This document shows, piece by piece, positions 26,176-34,365 of a stretch of 46,769 bases of DNA (the first letter of the stretch is position 1; each line of letters opens with the position of its first letter). Position numbers and translations under genes: made by a program. Below the pieces are notes generated by a model. That model worked only from the letters and a program-made list of their open reading frames with translations, did no database searches and was not told the DNA's origin. Where the stretch lies: positions 1 through 46,769 of the forward strand of contig SUYY01000016.1 in assembly GCA_015060205.1 (NCBI GenBank), in the 5' to 3' direction. Source of the DNA: Bacteroidales bacterium. Its GTDB lineage: Bacteria; Bacteroidota; Bacteroidia; Bacteroidales; UBA932.

Positions 26176-27360
26176 ATGTCCATGGAAAAGGATTTCATAA
26201 GCCTTCTTGAGTTGCAGCATTCGCTTAAGACAGGGGTGGAATCGCTTTTTCCGGACCGCATATGGGTAAAGGCCGAAGTTAGTGCCATGAAGGCACGTAA
26301 CGGAGGCCATTGTTATATGGAGTTGTCCCAGAGTGAAGGTGGAAGCCTTCAGGCAAAGGCCAATGCGATAATCTGGGCTTCCAAGTACCGTTTTGTCGCC
26401 CCTTATTTCGAGTCGGTGACAGGCTCTCCGCTTCAGGAAGGCATGACCATCCTGGTTCAGGTTCAGGTCAATTACAGCGAACTGTATGGTTTTTCTCTGA
26501 TAATCAATGATATTGATCCGGAATTTTCTGTGGGTGTGAAGGAACTTGAAAGGCAGAGGACCATAGAACGTCTCCGGAAGGAAGGACTCATGGGACTGCA
26601 GAAGGAACTGGAACTGCCTCTTCTTCCGCGCAGGCTCGCCGTAGTGTCTGCCGAGGATGCGGCGGGGTACAGGGACTTTGTCCGCCATCTTCATGAGAAT
26701 CCTTATGGTTTCAAGGTGGAGACTGTGCTTTTCCCGGCCTTGATGCAGGGTGCGGATTCGCCTTCGTCCATAATTTCGGCGATGGACCGTGCATTGGATG
26801 AGGGGGAGCATTGGGATGCCCTTCTGATACTTCGCGGTGGCGGAGCAAAACTTGACCTCGCCTGCTTTGACGACTACTCGCTTGCCGCCGTGGTGGCCCA
26901 ATATCCGGTTCCTGTGCTTACGGCAGTGGGACATGATCAGGATTTTCATGTATGCGATATGGTCGCTCATGAGTTTCTGAAGACTCCGACGGCGCTTGCT
27001 GACTATATATTGGATATGTATGAATGCGAGGACGAGAGGCTTTCCTCTTTCGAAACCAGGATAAGGATCGCCTTGAGTAATCGTCTTTACCGTGAGGAGT
27101 CGCTGCTCGATTCTCTGGCTTCCAGGGTGAAGGGCGGTTTTGCGATGAAGATTGCTGCAATGGAATCTCATCTCAATGTCCTTCAGGCCCGTATTGAGGC
27201 TTCGGATCCGAGAAGGATATTGGAAAGAGGATATGCTTTGGCTGTGAATGCTGACGGTCTGGTGCTGAAAGGAGTGAAGGGCGTGAATGTCGGGGACAGT
27301 GTCTCGGTGATGTTTGCAGACGGTCGTCTGGATTGTACGGTCCGTGCCCTGTCATCCTGA
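26176..27360 (+). CDS. xseA: Exodeoxyribonuclease VII large subunit
   Basis: The large catalytic subunit of the ExoVII single-strand nuclease. I start at the Met at 26176 (MSMEKDFISLLELQHSLK): the frame upstream runs through the promoter. The product is 394 residues. An N-terminal OB-fold (about 20-110; RIWVKAEVSAMKARNGGHCYMEL) is followed by the catalytic domain with VVSAEDAAGYRDF, LRGGGAKLDLACFDDY and TAVGHDQDFHVCDMVAH. The helical region and C-terminal RILERGYALA motif come last. It is somewhat shorter than Escherichia coli XseA, mainly in the coiled-coil part. The stop codon lies inside a short repeat-like palindrome, and xseB follows 52 nt later. Confidence 0.95.
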   Translation: MSMEKDFISLLELQHSLKTGVESLFPDRIWVKAEVSAMKARNGGHCYMELSQSEGGSLQAKANAIIWASKYRFVAPYFESVTGSPLQEGMTILVQVQVNYSELYGFSLIINDIDPEFSVGVKELERQRTIERLRKEGLMGLQKELELPLLPRRLAVVSAEDAAGYRDFVRHLHENPYGFKVETVLFPALMQGADSPSSIISAMDRALDEGEHWDALLILRGGGAKLDLACFDDYSLAAVVAQYPVPVLTAVGHDQDFHVCDMVAHEFLKTPTALADYILDMYECEDERLSSFETRIRIALSNRLYREESLLDSLASRVKGGFAMKIAAMESHLNVLQARIEASDPRRILERGYALAVNADGLVLKGVKGVNVGDSVSVMFADGRLDCTVRALSS

Positions 27361-27385
27361 GGAGCGAAGCGACGTGAGGATCTGC
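27351..27385. repeat. REP-like intergenic element at the xseA 3' end
   Basis: The stretch beginning GTCATCCTGAGGAGCGAAG and ending GTGAGGATCT has imperfectly mirrored ends (ATCCT and AGGAT) around a GCGAAGC core. It resembles short repeats whose translation (PEERSDVRI-like) often contaminates predicted proteins in bacterial genomes; this is from memory. The xseA TGA stop is part of it. Confidence 0.5.
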
Positions 27386-27412
27386 AAAAGGAAACAAAAA
27401 AGAAAACGAAAA

Positions 27413-27595
27413 ATGAAAGAGAACTTTGAATATGCCAAGGCCGTCGAGGAACTCGAAGCCATCGCGGCAAAGGTTGAAGACCCGGATACGTCCATTGACG
27501 ATATCGACAGATATATGAAGAGGTCCAAGGAACTTCTCGAATCCTGTCGGGCATATCTCCGTGGCAGACGGGAATCCCTTGAAGGTGGTGAATGA
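27413..27595 (+). CDS. xseB: Exodeoxyribonuclease VII small subunit
   Basis: A 60-residue helical protein that binds XseA. The frame is open further upstream, but that part reads through the repeat (PEERSDVRI) and is not protein-like. The Met at 27413 gives the expected MKENFEYAKAVEELEAIAAK start. The family pattern is visible: YEKAVEELE-I-x-LE-like first helix, then D-x-S-IDDIDRYMKRSKELLESCRAYL. The length is normal for XseB. It lies 48 nt before the branching-enzyme gene. Confidence 0.92.
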   Translation: MKENFEYAKAVEELEAIAAKVEDPDTSIDDIDRYMKRSKELLESCRAYLRGRRESLEGGE

Positions 27596-27643
27596 CGCCT
27601 GAAGGTTTTTGGAAGCAAGAAGTCATAAAGAAAACAGTATACT

Positions 27644-29659
27644 ATGTGTGCAAAGATGAAAAAGAAGATGATCTACGACTCTGACGAGTGGCTGCTCCCG
27701 TATAAGGACGTCATAGACAGAAGACATGAAATGATCCTGGCTCTCAAGGAAAGGTATTCCGTGGACGGTTCTCTGTCCAAGGCCATCAACAATCATGTCT
27801 ATTATGGCATGCATCGGGATGATAAGGGTAACTGGGTGTTCCGTGAGTGGGCGCCTAATGCCACCAAGATATATCTTATCGGTGATTTCAATAACTGGAA
27901 AAGAAGTGAGGCCTATGCTCTCAGACCCCTCGGCGGCGGAAACTGGGAAATAGTCCTCCCTGCCATGTTCCTGGAGCATTGCAGCCTGTATAAACTATAT
28001 ATAGAATGGCCGGGAGGCGGTGCCGAGCGTATCCCTGCCTATGCCACACGTGCCGTGCAGGATCCTGTCACCAAGCAGTTCTGTGCCCAGGTGTGGGACC
28101 CTCAGCCATATCAGTGGAAGAACGGCAGACCTGGAAAACGTCCTCATCCGCTCATCTATGAGTGCCATATAGGAATGGCAACGGAGGAGGAGAAGGTCGG
28201 CACATTCGAGGAGTTCAGGCTCAATGTCCTTCCGAAAGTTGCCGAACTAGGATATGACACTCTTCAGATCATGGCTCTTCAGGAACATCCTTATTATGGA
28301 TCCTTCGGTTATCAGGTGGCCAATTTTTATGCACTCAGTTCGCGATTCGGCACACCTGAGGAGTTCAAGGCTCTTGTCGATGACGCTCACGGTCTGGGCA
28401 TCGCGGTGGTGATGGACATAGTGCATTCTCACTCGGTGGACAATGAGGCGGAGGGTCTTGGAAACTTTGACGGCAAGGAGACGATATATTTCTATGACGG
28501 CTGGCAGGGAAGGCATCCTGCATGGGGCTCGAGATGCTTTGATTACGGAAAGGATGAGACAAAATATTTCCTTCTTTCAAACTGCAAGTTCTGGATGGAG
28601 GAATATCATCTTGACGGATTCCGTTTCGACGGAGTGACCAGCATGCTTTACTGGGACCATGGACTGGAGAAGGCTTTTGTCGGATATGAGAACTACTTCA
28701 ATCAGGGCGTGGATGAAAATGCCGTCGCATATCTTGCTCTCGCCAATATTCTTGTGCGTGAGATCAATCCGGATGCATTCACGATTGCCGAGGATGTCAG
28801 CGGAATGGCCGGTCTTGCCGCTCCTGTCGAGACAGGGGGAGTCGGTTTTGAATTCCGCATGAGCATGGGAGTTGCCGACAACTGGATCAAATGGATCAAG
28901 GAACTCTCTGACGACCAGTGGAGCATGGGCGAGATGTGGTGGCAACTTACAAACAAGCGTGCTGATGAGAAGACAATCAGTTATGCTGAGTGCCACGACC
29001 AGGCCATGGTGGGTGACAAGACAATTGCATTCCGTCTGATGGATGCAGAAATGTACACTTCCATGAACAAGGAATCACAGTCTCCGATAGTCGACAGGGG
29101 CATGGCTCTTCACAAGATGATACGTCTTGTGACAATGGCTACCTGCGGAAACGGATATCTTACATTCATGGGCAACGAGTTCGGACATCCGGAGTGGATA
29201 GATTTCCCTCGTCAGGGTAACGGATGGTCTTACAAGCATGCCAGAAGGCAGTGGTCTCTCGCTGAACCGGATTACCTGAGATACAGGTATTTGAGGAATT
29301 TCGACAAGGCAATGATACATCTGGCACAGCAGGAGGGGATTCTGGATGAGGGTCCTGAACTTTTTGTGCAGGATGAAGAAAAAAAGATTCTTATTTTCAA
29401 GAGAAAAAATTGTATCTTTGCGCTCAATTTCAATCCTACCTCTTCTTTCGCCGATTACGGTTTTGCCGCACCGGCCGGAAAATACGAAGTGGTGCTTAAT
29501 ACGGACGAAAACGAATTTGACGGCTTCTCCAGAATAAAGACTGGGGAGGTACATTTTAGTTTGTCGTCAAGGAGTGAAAACGGAAACGGTAAATATGATG
29601 AGAGTCTCTCTCTCTACCTTCCGAGCAGAACAGCAATTGTATTGAAGAAACTTGACTAA
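27644..29659 (+). CDS. glgB: 1,4-alpha-glucan branching enzyme (GH13)
   Basis: A 671-residue enzyme introducing alpha-1,6 branches into glycogen. Residues about 45-150 form a CBM48-type domain (WVFREWAPNATKIYLIGDFNNW). The GH13 barrel follows: MDIVHSH (region I), DGFRFDGVTSM with nucleophile D329 (region II), FTIAEDVSGM with acid/base E383 (region III) and YAECHDQAM with H451/D452 (region IV). A C-terminal all-beta domain ends the protein. The motif style resembles the eukaryote-like GH13_8 group more than the Escherichia coli GlgB group. It opens the glycogen block and is 21 nt from the debranching-enzyme gene. A second possible start is the Met at 27656. Confidence 0.94.
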   Translation: MCAKMKKKMIYDSDEWLLPYKDVIDRRHEMILALKERYSVDGSLSKAINNHVYYGMHRDDKGNWVFREWAPNATKIYLIGDFNNWKRSEAYALRPLGGGNWEIVLPAMFLEHCSLYKLYIEWPGGGAERIPAYATRAVQDPVTKQFCAQVWDPQPYQWKNGRPGKRPHPLIYECHIGMATEEEKVGTFEEFRLNVLPKVAELGYDTLQIMALQEHPYYGSFGYQVANFYALSSRFGTPEEFKALVDDAHGLGIAVVMDIVHSHSVDNEAEGLGNFDGKETIYFYDGWQGRHPAWGSRCFDYGKDETKYFLLSNCKFWMEEYHLDGFRFDGVTSMLYWDHGLEKAFVGYENYFNQGVDENAVAYLALANILVREINPDAFTIAEDVSGMAGLAAPVETGGVGFEFRMSMGVADNWIKWIKELSDDQWSMGEMWWQLTNKRADEKTISYAECHDQAMVGDKTIAFRLMDAEMYTSMNKESQSPIVDRGMALHKMIRLVTMATCGNGYLTFMGNEFGHPEWIDFPRQGNGWSYKHARRQWSLAEPDYLRYRYLRNFDKAMIHLAQQEGILDEGPELFVQDEEKKILIFKRKNCIFALNFNPTSSFADYGFAAPAGKYEVVLNTDENEFDGFSRIKTGEVHFSLSSRSENGNGKYDESLSLYLPSRTAIVLKKLD

Positions 29660-29680
29660 TATAACTTAAACAACATATCT

Positions 29681-31624
29681 ATGGCTTTTCTAAAATTCAA
29701 CAAGTCAGAGTTGGTCAACCTGGAATATTCGCTCAAGCGTGAGATAATCGCGGCGAATGAGGCAGGTGCGTATTGCAACACGTCTATCGTGACATGTAAT
29801 ACAAGACGCTATCACGGACTGCTTGCCGTTCCTGTTGATGAACTGGGTGGGGGAAAGTATATGCTTCTTTCCTCATTGGATGAAAGTCTGGTCCTCAGAG
29901 GTAAGCAATTCAACCTCGGAATCCATTGCTATGGAGATACTTATGATCCTAAGGGCCATAAGTACATCGTGGATTTCGATGCTGACCCTGTACCTGTAGT
30001 GACCTATAAGGTCGGAGGTATCCTGTTCACCAAGACAATCATGATGGTCCCTGACAATGATCAGGTTCTCATCAAGTATGAACTTCTTGAGGCTCCATCA
30101 AAACTTACCTTGATGCTGAAGCCTTTCCTTGCATTCAGAAGTGTTCACAGCCTTACTTCGCAGAACTCGGATGCCTATACAGGCTATGATCAGATCGATA
30201 ACGGTGTCGCTTTCCGTCTCTACAACGGTTTCCCATATCTGAACATGCAGATTTCTGGAAAACAGACATTCAAGTATCAGCCATACTGGTATAGCGGAGT
30301 GACTTATTCCGACGAGTATCGTCGTGGTTTCGATTGCAGGGAGGACCTTTTCGTTCCCGGTGTGTTCTCTCTCGAGATGAAGCCTGGTGACAGTGTCGTG
30401 TTCTCTGCCTCTGTAAATGAAGTGAATTCGAAGGGTCTAAAGAGAAAGTTCACAGATACTCTCAAGAAGATGGATGAGATCGAGACATACCACGATCTCC
30501 TTGTTCATAATGCTGAGATGTTTAAATGCCGCAAGGATGGCAAGACCCGTATCAATGCCGGTTTCTCATGGCTCGAGACAGGTCTTCTGCGCGAGACCAT
30601 CGCATCACTCCCCGGACTTACGCTTTATGCAGACGGAAGTTGTGAGGATTTCGAGAATGTCCTTGATACACTCATCTCGGATGAGCAGGAGCGTCTCTAT
30701 CGTCGTACCACACAGTGTGAGGCTCCTTTGAGACTTACCGAGACCATCCAGCAGTACATCCGTTTCAGCGGAAAGGAAAAGCAGATATGGAAGAAGTACG
30801 GTGAAGTGCTCAAGGCAATCATCGAGAGTTATGCTCCTGGCTGCAGAAAGGAGATAGCAATGCATCCTAACGGACTCCTTTGGGCACAGATGGACGGCGT
30901 TGCCCTGTCATGGATGAATGCCTATGTGTACGGACGTCCGGTGACGGAGCGTGCGGGCTATCAGGTCGAGACCAATGCATATTGGTACAACGCCCTCTGC
31001 TTTGCAATCGACATGGAGAACAAATACGGTCCGAAGAAAAGCGCGTTTGTCGACAGATGGGCACCGGTAAGAGACCTCGTGAAGGAAAACTTCCAGCCTA
31101 TGTTCTGGAAACCGGAGTGGGGCTATCTTGCAGATTATGTCGGTAACGGCCCTGTGGACCAGGCAGTAAGACCGAACATGCTCGTTCCTGCATATCTGGA
31201 ATATTGTCCGGTAGATGATGAGGTCATCGCGGAAATCGTGATGACAATCAATGACGAACTCCTTACAAAGAGGGGACTTCGCTCGCTTTCTCCAAGAAAC
31301 GAGGCTTACAAGGGTGTATATGAAGGTTCGCAGATCGACCGTGACCTCGCTTACCATCAGGGATGTACCTTCCCGGAACTCCTCGCACCGTATATTGATC
31401 TCTGCTTCAGAATGATGGGTGAGGTATTCTACGGCAGGGCAAAATACCTTGTAGAAGGTTTCTTTGAGGATATCAGCAAGCACGGAGTGGGCTGCTTCTC
31501 GGAACTTTACGATGGAGACCCACCTCATGAGCCGCACGGTGCAATCGCCTCAGCCATGAGTACCGCTGCTCTGCTTCATATAGAATATGTAATGAATCAA
31601 TATAAGAAGGAGGATAAGAAATGA
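29681..31624 (+). CDS. Glycogen debranching enzyme, amylo-alpha-1,6-glucosidase type (GH133-like)
   Basis: A 647-residue protein with two parts. Residues about 20-230 form an N-terminal beta-sandwich (GDE_N type), with the hallmark SIVTCNTRRYHGLLAVP and YVDFD-like strands. Residues about 285-640 form an (alpha/alpha)6 barrel of the amylo-alpha-1,6-glucosidase type, with NAGFSWLETGLLRETIASLPGL, MHPNGLLWAQMDGV, VETNAYWYNALCFA and a final CTFPELLAPYIDLCFRMMGE. It should hydrolyse alpha-1,6 stubs of glycogen. It has no GH13 domain, so transferase activity must come from elsewhere, perhaps the GH57 enzyme. The stop overlaps the start of the next gene (ATGA). Confidence 0.92.
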   Translation: MAFLKFNKSELVNLEYSLKREIIAANEAGAYCNTSIVTCNTRRYHGLLAVPVDELGGGKYMLLSSLDESLVLRGKQFNLGIHCYGDTYDPKGHKYIVDFDADPVPVVTYKVGGILFTKTIMMVPDNDQVLIKYELLEAPSKLTLMLKPFLAFRSVHSLTSQNSDAYTGYDQIDNGVAFRLYNGFPYLNMQISGKQTFKYQPYWYSGVTYSDEYRRGFDCREDLFVPGVFSLEMKPGDSVVFSASVNEVNSKGLKRKFTDTLKKMDEIETYHDLLVHNAEMFKCRKDGKTRINAGFSWLETGLLRETIASLPGLTLYADGSCEDFENVLDTLISDEQERLYRRTTQCEAPLRLTETIQQYIRFSGKEKQIWKKYGEVLKAIIESYAPGCRKEIAMHPNGLLWAQMDGVALSWMNAYVYGRPVTERAGYQVETNAYWYNALCFAIDMENKYGPKKSAFVDRWAPVRDLVKENFQPMFWKPEWGYLADYVGNGPVDQAVRPNMLVPAYLEYCPVDDEVIAEIVMTINDELLTKRGLRSLSPRNEAYKGVYEGSQIDRDLAYHQGCTFPELLAPYIDLCFRMMGEVFYGRAKYLVEGFFEDISKHGVGCFSELYDGDPPHEPHGAIASAMSTAALLHIEYVMNQYKKEDKK

Positions 31625-32916
31625 GAGTATTGATGTTTGGATGGGAGTTTCCTCCTCATATTGCAGGAGGTCTCGGAACAGCCTGCTACGGTATGACCAA
31701 AGGTCTTGCCTATAATGATGTCGATGTTCTTTTCGTGATGCCTTCGGCTTCGGGTGACGAGGACGAGAGCGCTGTCAAGATCATCAATGCAAGTGATGTC
31801 GCTGTCGATACCGTAAGTGCGACAGTGGACGAATTCCTCGGAAAGGTGCAGTTCGTGCACATCGGTACCAACATGGTTCCTTATGTGGATCCTCAGGACT
31901 TCAAGACAATGGTCGAGGAAGAGCGCCGCAGACAGATCAAGGGATTCCGTGTACAGTACGGTCAGAAATACAAGTTCTCCGGAAAGTATGGCGCAAATCT
32001 TATGGAGGAGGTTGCCCGTTATGCAATGGTCGGTGCTACCATCGCCATGCAGTACAAGGACCAGTTCGACGTGATCCATGCTCATGACTGGCTCACATAC
32101 CTCGCAGGTATCGCTGCAAAGCAACTTACAGGAAAGCCTCTCGTGGTGCATATGCATGCAACATCATATGACCGTGCAAGCGACGACCAGGTGGATACCC
32201 GCGTGGTTGACCTTGAGACAAAGGGTATGATGGCTGCGGACAAGGTGATGGCAGTGTCTGAACTTACAAGGAATATCTGCATCAACCGTTATGGCATCGA
32301 CCCTTCAAAGGTTGTTGCAGTACACAATGCTGTGGATTTCAGCGGTCGTGAGAAACTCGAAGTTGAGAGGAATGTCAAGGAGAAGGTGGTTACCTTCCTC
32401 GGACGTGTGACTTACCAGAAGGGTCCTGAATATTTCATCGAGGCTGCTGCAAAGGTGCTCAAAAGATGCAATGACGTACGTTTCGTAATGGCAGGAAGCG
32501 GAGATATGCTCAACAGATGTATCCGCCATGTCGCCCGTCTGGGTATCTCGGACAGGTTCCACTTCACCGGTTTCCTTCGCGGAATGGAGGTGCACAAGAT
32601 GTTTGCACTTTCGGACGTGTATGTGATGCCTTCTATTTCGGAACCGTTCGGTATCTCGCCTCTCGAGGCAATGCAGACCAATGTGCCTTCAATCATTTCT
32701 AAGCAGTCAGGATGTGCTGAAATCCTGAAGTATGCACTTAAGGTGGACTTCTGGGATGTGGATGCGATGGCGGACCAGATCTACGGTCTGCTCAAATATC
32801 CTGCAATTGCACAACTTGCGGCACGTTGCGGTTATGATGAGGTGAACAGCATCAAATGGAATGATGTTGCTGCCAAGATCAAGGGAATTTATCAGGAAGT
32901 TATTGACAATAAATAA
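31621..32916 (+). CDS. GT4-family glycosyltransferase, glycogen-synthase-like
   Basis: A 431-residue GT-B enzyme. The N-terminal half begins MRVLMFGWEFPPHIAGGLG, the sugar-nucleotide or acceptor loop seen in starch-synthase-like GT4 proteins, and contains VIHAHDWLTYLAG. The C-terminal half has VTFLGRVTYQKGPEYFIEA, VMAGSGDM and the EX7E motif SEPFGISPLEAM (E341, E349). No signal peptide, so it is cytoplasmic. It is encoded between the debranching enzyme (4-nt overlap) and GH57 (11 nt), an arrangement also known from Bacteroides. An alpha-1,4-glucan elongating or priming role is inferred; donor and acceptor are not proven. Confidence 0.9.
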   Translation: MRVLMFGWEFPPHIAGGLGTACYGMTKGLAYNDVDVLFVMPSASGDEDESAVKIINASDVAVDTVSATVDEFLGKVQFVHIGTNMVPYVDPQDFKTMVEEERRRQIKGFRVQYGQKYKFSGKYGANLMEEVARYAMVGATIAMQYKDQFDVIHAHDWLTYLAGIAAKQLTGKPLVVHMHATSYDRASDDQVDTRVVDLETKGMMAADKVMAVSELTRNICINRYGIDPSKVVAVHNAVDFSGREKLEVERNVKEKVVTFLGRVTYQKGPEYFIEAAAKVLKRCNDVRFVMAGSGDMLNRCIRHVARLGISDRFHFTGFLRGMEVHKMFALSDVYVMPSISEPFGISPLEAMQTNVPSIISKQSGCAEILKYALKVDFWDVDAMADQIYGLLKYPAIAQLAARCGYDEVNSIKWNDVAAKIKGIYQEVIDNK

Positions 32917-32927
32917 AACATTATATC

Positions 32928-34274
32928 ATGAAAAAGAGTATTTGTCTGTATTTTCAGGTTCATCAGCCAAACAGATTGAGATTATACAGATTCTTCGACA
33001 TCGGAAAGGATTCACACTATTACGATGACTTTGCAAACAGGACCATTCTTCGCAGGGTGGCTCAGAAGTGCTATCTTCCAATGAATGCCCTTCTTCTTGA
33101 CCTCATCGAGGCAAACAAGGGAGCGTTCAAGGTTGCATTTTCAATATCCGGTTCAGTACTCGAGCAGTTCGACAGATATGCTCCGGAGGTAATCGAGAGT
33201 TTCCGCAAACTTGCTCAGACAGGTTGCGTGGAGTTCCTTTCAGAGACTTATTATCACTCACTTGCTTCTCTCGCTTCAGAGTCTGAGTTCAAGCATCAGG
33301 TACTCAAGCACAAAGAGGCTATTGAACACTATTTCGGTGTGACTCCTAAGGCTTTCCGCAACACTGAACTCATCTATTCCGATGCAATCGGTGAGATGGT
33401 ACACGAGATGGGATTCAAGACCATGCTTACTGAGGGTGCAAAGCACGTTCTCGGTTGGAAGAGTCCTAACTTCGTATACAGTTGCGCTAATGCATCAGGT
33501 CTTAAACTTCTCTTGAAGAACTCTTCACTCAGCGACGACATCGCATTCCGTTTCTCAGACAGAGGATGGCAGGATTGGCCGCTTACCGGTGATAAGTATC
33601 TCTCTTGGATGAAATCAGCCGCTCAGAACGAGGATATCATCAACCTCTTCATGGATTATGAGACATTCGGTGAGCACCAGAAGGCTTCAAGCGGAATATT
33701 CGAATTCATGAGATGCCTTCCTGAAGTGGTTCTCGCAGACGGCGAGTTTGAGTTTGTGACCCCATCACAGGCAACCAAGAAGCACCGTCCGGTAGGCGAA
33801 CTCGACGTGTTCGACCCTATCTCTTGGGCTGACGAGGAGCGTGATGTGACTGCATGGCTCGGAAACGAACTCCAGAACGATGCATTCAACAAACTCAACG
33901 ACCAGATTGAGAAACTGGCTCTTCTCAACGATGAGGCACTCTGGGCTGATTTCGGACATCTTCAGGAGAGCGACCATTTCTACTATATGTGTACAAAGTT
34001 CTTCTCAGACGGTGCTGTGCATAAATATTTCAACCCGTATGATACTCCATATGAGGCGTTTATCAACTATATGAACGTTCTTAGTGATTTTATTTTGCGT
34101 GTTGATGATGCAATTTCCGTTTCAGATGTTAACTTTGCAGCCGCAAAAGAAGTGAAGGCTCCTGCAAAGAAGGCCGCAAAGAAGACCGCCAAGACTGCAG
34201 CAAAGACTGCAAAGAAGGCGGCTCCTAAAGCAGCGGCGAAGAAGCCGGCAACAAAGAAGACTGTAAAGAAGTAG
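32928..34274 (+). CDS. GH57 alpha-glucan enzyme with Lys/Ala-rich C-terminal tail
   Basis: A 448-residue cytoplasmic GH57 protein (alpha-amylase, 4-alpha-glucanotransferase or branching-type activities are known in the family). Region 1 is YFQVHQPNRLR near residue 8; the nucleophile region is AFRNTELIYSD (E147); the acid/base region is LFMDYETFGEHQ (D243). Core similarity ends near residue 400. Residues 404-448 are almost only Lys, Ala, Thr and Pro (KKAAKKTAKTAAKTAKKA type), like the tail of histone H1 or a bacterial H1-like protein, giving a strongly basic end. This tail is unexpected in GH57 enzymes as I know them. It is translated from the normal frame with no frameshift. A palindrome overlaps its stop codon. 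Confidence 0.92.
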   Translation: MKKSICLYFQVHQPNRLRLYRFFDIGKDSHYYDDFANRTILRRVAQKCYLPMNALLLDLIEANKGAFKVAFSISGSVLEQFDRYAPEVIESFRKLAQTGCVEFLSETYYHSLASLASESEFKHQVLKHKEAIEHYFGVTPKAFRNTELIYSDAIGEMVHEMGFKTMLTEGAKHVLGWKSPNFVYSCANASGLKLLLKNSSLSDDIAFRFSDRGWQDWPLTGDKYLSWMKSAAQNEDIINLFMDYETFGEHQKASSGIFEFMRCLPEVVLADGEFEFVTPSQATKKHRPVGELDVFDPISWADEERDVTAWLGNELQNDAFNKLNDQIEKLALLNDEALWADFGHLQESDHFYYMCTKFFSDGAVHKYFNPYDTPYEAFINYMNVLSDFILRVDDAISVSDVNFAAAKEVKAPAKKAAKKTAKTAAKTAKKAAPKAAAKKPATKKTVKK

Positions 34275-34286
34275 AGATATCTCTAC
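34271..34286. repeat. 16-bp perfect palindrome over the GH57 stop codon
   Basis: GTAGAGATATCTCTAC is fully self-complementary (6-bp stem with ATAT loop if folded as RNA) and contains the TAG stop codon of the GH57 gene at 34272-34274. Confidence 0.6.
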
Positions 34287-34308
34287 GTAATATACACGAA
34301 CACTAATA

Positions 34309-34342
34309 TCCCCGGACAGGACTTTACGGTTCTGGCCGGGGA
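34309..34342 (+). terminator. GC-rich hairpin between GH57 and the synthase-phosphorylase gene
   Basis: TCCCCGGACAG pairs with CTGGCCGGGGA (11-bp stem, one A-G mismatch, extendable by 3 bp; 6-nt inner loop). No T-tract follows (CACTAAATAA), so partial termination, RNA stabilisation or processing is as likely as true termination. It lies in the largest gap (91 nt) of the glycogen block. Confidence 0.45.
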
Positions 34343-34365
34343 CACTAAATAATTCTATATTAATA

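Noticed and set aside
26104..27171. 355-residue open frame antisense to xseA
   Set aside because: It is the shadow of a well-supported gene: no family motifs, His/Arg-rich composition, and it crosses the xseA promoter.
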